DNA of 64,000 nucleotides from Casuarius casuarius. Its lineage: Eukaryota; Chordata; Aves; Casuariiformes; Casuariidae. Below are positions 1 through 10,757 of the stretch, one piece after another. Position numbers and translations under genes: made by a program. Position 1 is the stretch's first letter. Every line of letters begins with the position of its first letter. Location of the stretch: contig PTFA01000012.1 of the NCBI GenBank assembly GCA_003342895.1, positions 8,666,252 through 8,730,251 of the forward strand, read 5' to 3'. A model generated the notes under the pieces. The model was not told the DNA's origin. It saw only the letters and a program-made list of their open reading frames with translations, and did no database searches.

Positions 1-2104
1 CTGTTAAAAATCAGCAAGGTATTTCACTGATAATGAATCCTATTCCCTTGATGTAGGCTCTTGAATCTCCCAGCTTTGAAGCTGCACACACACAAAAATA
101 CAATAGCCTAGTATTTAACCATTTAGAAATTACTATTTAGAAATTATCAGGTACTGGCATTAGTTAATTTGTAATACGAATGGAACTTGTGTCTTTACAT
201 AGCTTTAATGGAATTAGATGCTGTTTAATAAGTAAAAGCTCCATTTTAAGTACATGTATGACCCCTCATACTGTAGTATCAGATTCTACACCCTTTCATA
301 TTTCTGTCTTTGTATTTCTCTGAGGCAGGAAGACATCATTGTCTTCATTTTACGTACACTGAGGCATATCTCCTGTATCATTTTTGTCAGCATCACCTGA
401 GCAGGGTTCAGCCAGCTGCCCTAAATGTTCAGGTCTTTTTTGTCCTGCCCTATTTATCTTTCCCTCCATACCCAAATTTTCTGCCTGGAGCTGACCTCCA
501 GCAAACTAGAGCTCGAGTATAAGCCTAAGTGTAGGAAGTAGGTACTGTTGTTGAATCTGTGCTTGAGGCACAGGGTCAAACCTGAGCCAGCAGGACAGTA
601 TAGACATGCCTAGAGAAATAACATCCATGAAAAGATACAGGTACTGCAGTCCTCCATATCCCAGTGTCTGCTTTTTAGGAAGCTGGCTCTAGGTTTGAAA
701 TTCACATCTAGGCTTCAAAAACGGGAGAAGACAGACACCTGAAAACGGCGTCGCTGAGAAGGAAGTTGTTTAAATTTTGTTTTACTAAAGGTCTTAATCC
801 AGTAGCTGAACTTTTCTATAGTTATCTCTTAGATTGGTCCCCTCAAAAAAAAACAGGCAGAAGGCAGCTTACCTCAAAAATTTTGATTGAACTTAGGTGT
901 AAGTGGTAAGTTGGTGTAAGCTGCGTGCTGAGCAAGTCAGCCCCGACTCTGGCTTAGGAAAGAGTTAATTACTCAGACACTCTACTTCAGAAACCTCAGC
1001 CATTTTAAGTGTTACACAGGAGTCAGAATCGCTCTCAGACTGACACCAGTACCCTTTTGCAGACCTAGCGTAAGTGCTTTTGCTCAAAGCCATATTGGAA
1101 TTTATACTGCGGATTGATATTTACCAAGTTTAAATCTAGTACTGTAAATGCTTTCATTGTCTCTGTTTAAAGAGAAAAGGTCTGATTGCTCATTTATGAG
1201 TTCACTGTTGAGCCCAAACACAGGGTATGGAAGAAGCTCCACCAACAGACTAAACAGATACGTGCTATCAACTTATTAGTTCTTTCACAGGGGCAAGACG
1301 CTTCTGCAAAGAACATGCATATTCATTTTTTATTACAGCTGCTTCATCCACCCTTAGAGATTACTTCTGACAAGCAGCGCATTGTTACAGGAAGAAATGC
1401 AGAGGGAAGAAAGAGGGCATCGGGGAGTCATTTCCCTCTGTGTACAACACCTCCGAGCAGCAGAACACAGTGGCAGAGCTGGCATCCTGCCGAACAAAGG
1501 ACTAATTCACAGCTAACACCACTGTCTTCACACTGCGAGAAGCCATAGCACTGCTCATGTCTCCAGACCAACTAGCAGAGAGGTGGGTAGCCTATCTGGT
1601 ACCTTGTGGAAGGGGAGCCCAAGGCACTTTGCCCTTCTCTCCACTTGCCACGTTGTGTGCCGCGACATGCAAACCCTTCAGTGCTCCTGCAACAGCCACA
1701 AACCTCTGCTCTCCTCTGCGCTGTGCTTTTGGGTTCGGAGCTCACATGTAGGGTTTTCTTCCCTGTGCACAGAGACAGAAAGAGATCGTACAGCAGGAGA
1801 AGCTGAGGTGGCGATATTATAACACATGGCATCGTGACCTTATGTGATTTTAGCTGTTCGGCAAACACCGGCAGTTACAGTAAGACAGGCGAGCAAAGGA
1901 GATGTAACGCGCGCTTCTGCCAGGCACTTCAGTGTGTACCCCACATCATCTCATAATTTAACCAGAATATTTCTAGCCAAAATCCAAAGGCAGCACCATA
2001 TATAACAACACATTATCAGGACTAGATCCTCAGTGTTCTCTTCATGACAGGCAGCCTTTAAGAAGCTGAGTAAATTCAAAAGCGAATACTTTTCAAAGTA
2101 GTCC
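1..2104. other. Unassigned unique noncoding DNA
   Basis: No gene, repeat family or RNA gene was recognised here. The open frames on both strands between about 1,186 and 1,870 overlap each other in several frames and encode no recognisable motif, so they are treated as chance. A two-copy echo of 'tttagaaatta' occurs near 121-147. A short CpG-bearing patch 'aacgcgcgc' lies near 1,908, without other promoter signs. Confidence 0.6.
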
Positions 2105-2390
2105 ACTAGTCATTTAAGCATTTATACCTCCACAGAGCAGCTTAAGCCCTTATGCCATGCTAAATATTATTTAAGATGATTTGAAAGTTTATGTCACTTG
2201 AAAAATCTGAGGTGGTTTAGGTGATTATGGCAGCAGAGGACTTAATGTGCCTTAAAACCATACACTACTCTGAGGATTTTAGGCAATTTAAGCACTTATG
2301 CCATCATAAAACAGTTTAAATGCTTACACTATCTTGAATGTTTAAGGTGGTCTAAGAGTTCATACTGCATCATCTAAACTAGGATGGTGT
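2105..2390. repeat. Decayed tandem repeat, unit about 28-37 bp
   Basis: A short phrase of the form T-T-T-A-A-G-N-A-C-T-T-A-T-G-C-C recurs through this stretch. Clear copies start near 2,113, 2,141, 2,286, 2,314 and 2,351, with weaker ones near 2,180, 2,216 and 2,251. Spacings run from 28 to 39 bases, mostly close to 35. Between copies a second phrase, 'ctgaggtggtttagg' or 'ctgaggattttagg', also returns (2,208 and 2,270). Copies are heavily diverged, so this looks like an old minisatellite or an expanded transposon internal repeat rather than a live array. The family is not recognised. The 'ttaagcacttatg' core vaguely recalls the palindromic repeats at 30.7 and 46.2 kb, but the link is not firm. 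Confidence 0.6.
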
Positions 2391-2534
2391 GAACAGTCAA
2401 TTCTCCGTAAGAATATTCTTTGTGTACCTTTAATTTGTAAATTATCTAAAAATTTTCTAAGTAGAACATTAGCTAATAATAATATAAGACTTCATGGCAA
2501 TTACAAAACATACTTTTACACTATTATTTTTAGA
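2391..2534. other. Unassigned AT-rich spacer
   Basis: AT-rich sequence between the decayed tandem array and the hairpin, including a short 'aataataatat' run. No other structure seen. Confidence 0.5.
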
Positions 2535-2604
2535 GCCAGTTTAAACCAACAGCACTGCACTTAGCAGTGTTGATCAGCACTGTTCTCTGAAATTTAACAC
2601 TGGC
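2535..2604. repeat. Imperfect 70 nt hairpin
   Basis: The outer arms 'gccagtttaaa' (from 2,535) and 'tttaacactggc' (to 2,604) pair with one bulged base. After an internal loop, 'aacagcactg' on the left pairs with 'cagcactgtt' on the right, with mismatches. Inside sit 'cactgcacttagcagtg' (a perfect 6 bp stem) and a near-perfect 18 bp palindrome around 'ttgatcag'. The shape would fit a remnant of a small palindromic transposon, or a pre-miRNA-like fold. The internal loop and the competing inner stems make a genuine miRNA precursor unlikely. No known miRNA seed was recognised. Confidence 0.4.
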
Positions 2605-2983
2605 TTTGAAGCAAGACTTCTATAAACAGGGACTCAGCTTTTAATGGATCTATTTTAGTAAACACCTAAAGTTTTCAGCATTGTTTATAAAACTCATCAA
2701 GTGGCATATGCTAGCCCCTTTTATATGGATACACGAAAATGATGAAGTCTGTGATAGTTAGTTCTTCTGAAATATTCCCACCTCTGACTGAAATAAAAAT
2801 TTAGAAATTCAAACACGTAAATATAGAAATTTTGCATTAAAACAACATAGCCTTCAAAAAGCATGCACTTGCAATGTTCTGCGAAGTGTCAGTATGACAC
2901 ACTGTCACATAGCTGTCAACTTCAATCACGGTTACCGTCAGAAAAAGGAAATGTCCCACAATAAGGTTATCCGATAACACAGG

Positions 2984-3190
2984 CTGACACTATTTGTAGA
3001 TAGTACAGATACAAAAATTGCAATAGTTAATACTTTTGTCTTTATATGGCTTTTCGGTATCCAGTGTGATTTCATGGCTTTCTGCTGCAAAAGTGCAGGG
3101 ATCATTATAAAATTTGAACTATTTTCTACGTAGCTTCCACTGGACAAGTAACCACATCAAATAAAAGTATAAAATCCTGACACTATTTGT
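2984..3190. repeat. Exact 14 bp direct repeats bracketing about 180 bp
   Basis: The 14-mer 'ctgacactatttgt' occurs at 2,984-2,997 and again, unchanged, at 3,177-3,190. An exact repeat of this length at this distance is not expected often by chance, although AT-rich sequence weakens the argument. One reading is a target-site duplication around a short inserted sequence of about 179 bp that ends in the AT-rich 'aaaagtataaaatc'. The inserted sequence itself was not recognised as a known SINE or MITE, and it has no clear terminal inverted repeats. Confidence 0.35.
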
Positions 3191-6100
3191 CAGCCTTATT
3201 GATCATGTCATCATGGGATACAAAAATGAAATGGATGGAGACAGCACAACTTCCGCTCAGCACAAGTGCCTCTACACGGTAGGAACAAAAAAAAAATTTG
3301 GCAAACACTAAACCAGTATGGCAAACTTGCAACATTTCAGCAGTTAACTGAAATGAACCAAGAATATTTAGGGATTACTTGGTTAGAATTTTCTTTTGTC
3401 AACGAAGTATTTTGGCCCCAAATCTTATTTCCCTGCTTCCAAAGTGTTCTAATGCAGCCATCTTCCTTTACCTTTGCATGTACAAAATTTTTGTGTTGCC
3501 AGCATCTAGGTAAAAATATAAATATTAATTTCCTAACACTTGTTCAGAACTTCTTTGAAGACCAGCGCCCGAATAATCTCCTTAAACTTGGAATGTAAAG
3601 TACTAAACTATGCTGGGAAAATCAGCTTCATTGACTGTCCTGTCACAAAAAGGAATCTGATACTGCTGCTAAACAGCTCTCATTCACTGAGCCCTTCTTA
3701 CCATCTCCAACCAATCTCTAGATGCCTATAGAACTATTTCTGTATACACACATTAAGCAAGGTTGTCATTATGCTTTATTTTTTATTTATGTTAACGAAA
3801 CAAAATCACTCTAGCAAAGCACAGGGTATTTTCCGTTCTGACAGCTAAACAACATCTGTGGAAATTTTCGACAGTCAGGATCTTGAACAAGCCTCCAAGT
3901 GTTACTGGCAAAAGTGCCTACATATACACTAAGAAATACCTGACCAGATTAAAAATTCTGTCCCTATTAAAATTATATGGGATACACTCTGAGCAGATTT
4001 AATTGGTATTGATGTGGGAGATGAAGTATCAGTGTAATATTCCACGATTAGTTGTGCAGATCTGTTCAGTCTCCTTTACAAGTTCAGCTCTGTGAATAGC
4101 TTCAGCAAGTTAAACCTTAAAAGCCATTCAGATGGGATTCAGGCATTATTCTTTAATTATTATTAAAACTGAAGTCGATAGTGGAAGAAAAAAGCAATGC
4201 TGAGCTAATCACACTCTTACTCTAGTCTCACAGGGAGACTTCATTTGCAAGTTTCCCAAGAAGGACTGCATAGCTGTCATGGGTTCATGATTCCCACAAT
4301 GCATTTCTTTCTCTCTTCATTAATCTGTCACTAATTCAATCTGTGAAGGCTGTGTCATAATCATATCTTACATTTCTCTCCATTACTGTGGAACAAATTA
4401 CAACATTTTTCATTTCAGAAAGGCTCCACTATTATTTCTGCTGCTGATATCAAGTTCACGAGGTAGAGCTATCTGTCCCCCAGTCCCTACCCCATACTTA
4501 AAGCTATTCCTTGAAAACACAGAAGAAATTTGCACAGAAAAAATAAGGACATTATATTGCCCGTCATAGCTTTTATTAGAAGGATGCTAGTTTTTGAATT
4601 TAAAAAAATACAGTATTTTTTCATCACAGCTGTACTCCAATCCATTCTCCAAAATAGAGACGTACATAATGAAAATTAAAATCTGAAAATGTGCATGATC
4701 TAAGCTAATGAAAATACAGATCTCTACCTTGATGTGGAGCTATTACTGAAAGGCTGAAATGAAGCCACTTGTGAGACTAGATTGCTCAAAAAATGAATAG
4801 CATCAGACAGTTTAGCGCATAGGAATCTTCAAAAATTTATCGGCAGTGGTCAAAATTGCTACCATCTGATGGCTGCTTCCCATCTGACATAAAATGTATT
4901 TGGTGGTCTCAGTCCTCTTTCCCCAATCCACTCGGCAAAACATAACCGCAGTTGACATTGGCTTACAAAAGGGCCAATACTTTAATACAGTCAAATTACC
5001 TTCTCACTCCCAAGAGCACCAAATTCAGGCAGTTGCTGTCCATTGGAAGTTTATAGAATCCCTAAGTAAATTGAGTCCTTTGATGGAGAAATAGCCTTTT
5101 AATCTCCAGGACCAGTATTCTAAACCTAAAATGCTACCTAAAATCTGGTAGTGAGTTTTCCATGGAGTCATAACTTCCATACCATCTATAAAGTAATGAT
5201 GCCGACATTTTAAACATATTCCCCAGACACTCAGTAAGACTTGACTCTACTGCTGCATCTCTGATCTCTGATCAAATTCATTTTATAATTACGAGCCCAA
5301 ATCTGCCCATCCTAGACATATAGTCTAAAATACCAAAACATTTGGGATGTTATTGATGACAGAAATCTTAACCTGTTCCTCAAGCTACAATTCATTTCCT
5401 GATTTGCTTGATTGCCTACAAGTGTCCTTAGTAATCATGGTATATGTCTATGTTATGTCTACATTCATTTAGTGAAATAGGAGCTGATCAGTAGATAGAA
5501 GCAGCTGGTGCTTGGCCCCCACATCTACATTAAATGCAGTTCAGGGCCTTTTCTACAGATGACATTTTGCCTGGTTTCCTGGTATAACACAGCATATATG
5601 TGTTACAGTGTTGTCCAAAAGACCAGCCATCAGTCCAAATCCTCAAATTCCAGTGAAAAATTGGAACACATCTGGTGCACACCTGGAACAGAGTTTGTAG
5701 TTTCACTTTTTCTAAAAGAAAACTATTTCACGCACACCAGAACTATTCTGTGAACCGAACCAAATCTCAGTAAGTGGGAATGACTGAGAGATTCACTTCA
5801 AACTGTGCTACTGCTCCAAATCAAAACACAAACGTAGATGAAACTAACATTGAATCCTTTCATTTTTCCAAAGTGGATGCCATTAGATGCGAGTAATGCA
5901 ATAAACTGAGTCAAAAAACCACCAAAACCAAATGTAATCATCTATGTAGCTTCATGAATTCTGAAGCTGTAGCAAAAAAGTTGTTTTCACCTTCTGCTTT
6001 AAGCAGTTAGCTATCACAAGAGAAATTCAGTACATCTGTTCGCTATTAGCTAGGTTAGCTGCTTTATCCCCAAACACTTCCTCACAGGGTATACAACCAA

Positions 6101-6279
6101 TCATTAATGTAATACTTTCCTTTTGAACAGGACATAGATGTTCTGAAGAGCTGTGTTTTTTCTATTACTCTAAAATCTCTCACTGTAACAATGCCTCTAG
6201 GGTAAATGTCTCCTTTCCTGTGCTGCTTTTGTTTTCAGTGTGTAAATCTACAGAGGAAACTGTACCTTCAGCTTAGTTG
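3191..6279. other. Unassigned unique noncoding DNA
   Basis: AT-rich sequence without recognised genes or repeats. The open frame at 3,266-3,598 (110 codons) has no domain, contains an AAAAAAAA-rich low-complexity start and overlaps other open frames; it is not called as a gene. Nothing else stands out. Confidence 0.6.
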
Positions 6280-6300
6280 AAAAAAAAAAAAAAAAAAAAA
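6280..6300 (+). repeat. Poly-A tract (A21)
   Basis: An uninterrupted run of 21 A follows 'cagcttagttg'. Bird CR1 elements do not end in poly-A, and no processed pseudogene was recognised upstream, so it is listed as simple sequence. Confidence 0.9.
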
Positions 6301-8687
6301 CCTTACACAAACAAAATTTGCCTTTTATTTGGCCCTGCAGCCAGGTGAAGGTTCATTTTCAAAAATGATGCCCTAGAGCTGTAATTCACTGTTAGTAGGT
6401 TATGCTGTCCAGGATGGCTTTGCTCCGAAAGATGATTAAGCAAAAGTGGAATATTCTTATTCAGGTTAACTTCTGAATTTGATCTGATTTGTACCTCAAT
6501 AAAGCTGGTATGATACTTTAGTATGGATTTTTTTTAATCCTATCAGACTAAGTCTTTACATCTGCTTATTTTAATTCCAGAAATAAAGTCAGCTCTTCCA
6601 TAGCAGAATACTAATGAAATCCTATATCCTATATCCACTGTGCATCAACATCAATAGATATTTTTCAGTAAATACCACTTCATATCCCTTATTCAATATA
6701 TAAGGTATAATATATAATACAATATTCAATATCCTTATCAGTGCAATTTCATAGAAGCTTATTTCTGACCTATAAGCCTAGGTAGCCCTAACTGACCATA
6801 TTTTTCATTATTCTACTTTATCTATTTATTTGAGGGGAGGCAGACTGCATATGCCCCAGACTTCTTGACATATTTGTAGCTGTTGGTTAATGTTTTATTA
6901 ATAGACAGAAAATATCGGTATATAAATTATAAGCACTGAGCCATAATGAACCTCCATGTGTCCATCCATACCATGCCTTCCATCCACAACCACAACATGC
7001 AAGTAGAGATGCTATGTGAAGCCCTCAGCATGAAGAGCTCAGAAAAAATTGGATAAACAGGGCTTTCTCCAGGCAATGAATTCATTAGGGACCGTGCATG
7101 ACTGATCACAGTGTCAGCAGCACGAGGCAATTGCAGAGCTGTCACCTGCTCACCGCCTCTGGAGCTGCAGCATCAACGGGGAACAGGTTGGGCACAGGAT
7201 GAAGGGGGACCATGCTGTGATTATTGCTGAATCTTGCTTCCTTATTTGACACCCTCTCAGAGAGGCACCTGGAGTGAATTTCCCTCCTGCCTCGCCCTTG
7301 CGGTTGTATAAATAAATGACAACATGACCTCCAAAAGGATCTAAAAAGCCTTCTCTGCATATAAGAGTGCCACTCTGTATCAATAACAACGTAATTGTCA
7401 ATGTTTGACATTACTTTTGTTTTTCATCTGTCCTCCTCAAAAATCAATTTCATTCTTTTCATCTTTTTCCTCTGCTTTTCTACTTATAAAATGCATTTAT
7501 TTCTTTTCTGTATTTTCTATTGTTTCACGTATCGTCTCCTGTTAACAACAGCTTCTATTACTGATAGCTTAATAATTGGAACTGGGGAAACACTGAAATA
7601 CATACAAGGCCCTGTTGACTTTCACTGGCCAGACAAGTTTATATGCATTGGATTTTTCATTGAATTTAATAAAAATAAGCCCCAAAATCCTGTTCTCCAA
7701 GAAAGGCCATCCTGCAAGCCTGCACATGCCTAAGTATGCATTCCATCCGGTGAAGTTAGTGTACACACGTAAAGCTAGGAACTGACACAGCACATGTCAA
7801 TGTTCACATGATCAAGTATTCAAGAAAATACATCCAGGCTATTCACTCACTGCTTCCTTATTGACAGCTAAAAGCTTAGATCAGAGCTGCCTCCACCACC
7901 AGCCTCAACTGTTTCCGTTCTCCACTTTTCTGTATCTTTTCAATGGTCTAAGAGCTAATGTTCAGGCAGGAGAACCGTGCGAAGCACGAGGTGTGTTCAC
8001 CTCCAGATGCACTGATTCTGGCTGCTGACAGAGGCTTTGTGAAGATCAGACTGAACAGCTAACAGCTGGTCTGTTCTGACTGGATACCTCTGTTTTGCAC
8101 TGATAAATAGAAACTCCCAACTGACACACAGGTGACATGAGAGACACCTCATCTTGCTGTCTCTCTTCACTGGATCCCTTACCCTGTTTCTGAGGACTCA
8201 CAGCTGCCTGACAGTCCTCCCAAGTATGCTGACTCTGCTGCAAACTTGTGTCCAGTCCAACTATGTCACTGTCAGATGCATAAGGGTGTCAGAGACCCCT
8301 TAGCACTGGTTTGCTCACAAAGCTGCGTGAAAATTATGAGGCAAAACTATGACAAGCAGAGGATTTGGGACTCCAACACATCAATTATTTTGTGCATTTT
8401 CTTTTACATGCATTAGTCTGCAGATATGTACTATTATTTGGGATATGGTGTTCTCAGGGAAACTAATTATGCCAGGGATTTTAGGTGCAGAGTCTAGCTA
8501 TATTGGCTTGCCTCTTGTTCTTTATTCTAATTAGCACTGTAGATGCATTCACATTCAGGAACTGTGCAAGAACTTGCATACTATCTAAGCCCGAAAGAGC
8601 AGAAACAGTAAACTATTAATTGTTTCTATACAGGAATGACAAAAAGGAGGAAAGATGAAAAAAGGAGGAAAATCTGTTTCTGTTCCA

Positions 8688-8689
<2 letters not shown>
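6301..8689. other. Unassigned noncoding DNA with pyrimidine tract
   Basis: Two subregions differ from the rest. About 6,950-7,320 is richer in G+C and carries overlapping minus-strand open frames of 72-89 codons without recognisable domains. About 7,395-7,540 is a long T/C-rich stretch on the plus strand, which explains the hydrophobic, phenylalanine-rich 112-codon frame there. Near 6,690-6,740 there is an AT-only patch with repeated 'caatat' and 'tatata' words. No gene is supported. Confidence 0.55.

Positions 8690-8719
<30 letters not shown>
8690..8719 (+). repeat. Poly-A tract (A30)
   Basis: The longest homopolymer in the window: 30 consecutive A, preceded by a purine-rich A/G stretch from about 8,636. 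It creates the lysine-rich and phenylalanine-rich frames seen in both directions here, which are artefacts. Length is likely to vary between individuals. Confidence 0.95.
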
Positions 8720-8721
<2 letters not shown>

Positions 8722-10733
8722 TGCAACTAAAGAGTTGTTTAATCTAGTATTAAAATACTTTGTATTTAATGAAAGAATTCTTTGTTCATTATCTTCTTCC
8801 ACGTGCCATTGCAAAAATCTTTGTTTCAATACAGGTCTGACAGACCTCTTTGTGCCATAAACTATCTGTCACTCCAGCAATCCTTAGAAGTCACAGAATA
8901 ATAGAAAGATTAATTTATTGGCTACAGTTAAAAAAAGAAATAATGTTTAAATGGGGTCTAGGCAATGCTCTCTTCTTAAAAACTGAAATATGGTGTATGA
9001 ACACTATGGGACATTGGAAAGAAATTTCCCTCATGGTTTCTATTTGTAATTATTATTTACGAAATTTCATAAAACAATCCAATACAAACAGAATAATGAG
9101 AAAATAAGACTCATTAACCTGAATTACTTGCAGTTTACACAAGCATAGCATTGTTGGACTGCTTCCTTTTATGCCCTGGCCCTCATTCACACATAGTCAA
9201 CATTCCCACAGAAAGCATGGGTAAAACTGCCTTAAGAATTAAAGATAAATATTTAGCACGGTGTTGGTAAAGTTTGCCCTTTACAGGGCAATTTTGTGTA
9301 CATTAAATTGTAAAGATAAAGGGTAGTTTGTAACCATGTACTATTGTAATTACTCTATCAGATACTTTATACAGAACATATCATGGCCAAGTGCCCAAAA
9401 TGCAATGGACAGTAGGCAGCAAATTAATTGGTTATCTGTTTTTTCAATCACAAGGGAAGTTCTGGTCTTCCTGCTATCATTTCTGACACGCAAACCTTGT
9501 GTTTGTAGTAGGTATCATTTTGTGCCAGGTTATCGCAAGTATCAGGACAGGCACACCAGATGACATTTTCATAGGTCATCTCGACATCTCCCTTCTACTA
9601 CAAAATAAACTGTTCCTTAAGGGGCAACTCTGGGAATGGAAATAGCTGGAGTAGCCTTCTTGTGATTTTCCAGCATAAAACTTATGGAAAATTCAGACTT
9701 TACTTTCTTGAACAAATCATTCTATGAGTCAGCTGCAGTTTGTAGCCATTCACATACGCATACACCATAGTCAAAAATAGAAGAGTTGTAAATCTTTCCC
9801 TGGCAGATTAATTCAGTGATGGCTGCCTGATATTTCATTGAAGGATATTTACTAATGGTTATATGTATGGTTTTAATAACAAGAACGTAAAAGAGTTTCT
9901 CTAGTTAGTTTGTGAGCCCTCCTCTTTTCCCATCTGTTCCAGCTCTTCAACCCAGTATGTCTCATTGTTAGTCAGTATTTTATGAGAAACAAATGAGTCC
10001 TGAAGGGAGAGAAGGAAAAGAAGAGCTAACAATGCTTGAAAACTGATTTGGGGGCTTTATTAATAATTTATTTTCTTCTTTCCTTCCCCCCGAGACGGAA
10101 TATTTACTTCAGTCTAGGTTTTCTATTCATGTAAGCCCACCTTCTCTAGTGGGCTTCTGGAGAACCAGAAGAGAGTCTAGCAACTAACATTTAGACAAGA
10201 ACAAAGAAAACTTCATGAACATAATTTGAAGGGGACCAAATTCATTCTTAATGTAGTTCCGCTGATTTGTACAGTCTGTGTTTTCCCATAGTCTGATCAT
10301 TAACATATAAGGGACAATTCAGGGACTGTAATAAAGCAACAATTTAGGCATTGTTGTGTCCCTAAATTTAAACATTGCAAACATAAAAACACTTGGTTCT
10401 AAGCTGGAATTTCAGATTTGGCTATTCTACCACCTGCACTAAAGCTCCTTTTGATTCTGCATTTTCGTGGATTGCATCTCGTATCATTGATCACCGACTC
10501 TGCTCCTCAAAATTTACCTTCGTGAGACTGTGAGAGAGCCCAACAGAAGTCGCACAAAAGTTACAGACAGGGTGCTAAGTGGTATCAGTTCAATATTTTA
10601 GACTTGTTTTGGCATCTAGCATTCCTGAAAGAAAGCTTGGATAAGAGGAAAATAGTTTGTTAGTTCTGTTGGTTTTTGACAAAAAAAAAGAAAAATTTTG
10701 GCCTAAAGGAAGATTTAAAAAAATCTCAAGAGG
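8720..10733. other. Unassigned unique noncoding DNA
   Basis: AT-rich unique sequence with no gene or recognised repeat. A 7 bp inverted pair, 'agatgac' and 'gtcatct', 10 bases apart, lies near 9,559-9,582; it is short enough to be chance. Confidence 0.6.
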
Positions 10734-10757
10734 TTTTTTTTTAAAAAAAAAAAAAAA
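10734..10757. repeat. T9A15 homopolymer junction
   Basis: A run of nine T passes directly into a run of fifteen A, inside a wider A/T-rich patch that starts with A9 near 10,681. Simple sequence; on a single strand it could fold back. Confidence 0.85.

Noticed and set aside
6280..6300. Poly-A run as the tail of a processed pseudogene
   Set aside because: No coding or gene-like sequence recognised upstream, no flanking target-site duplication, and bird CR1 machinery does not normally retropose poly-A mRNAs.
7395..7733. 112-codon hydrophobic frame suggesting a membrane protein
   Set aside because: The hydrophobic, phenylalanine-rich sequence is a by-product of the T/C-rich tract at 7,395-7,540; no conserved residues or signals.
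9559..9582. 7 bp inverted repeat 'agatgac'/'gtcatct'
   Set aside because: Short stem with 10-base loop; expected many times by chance in a window of this size.
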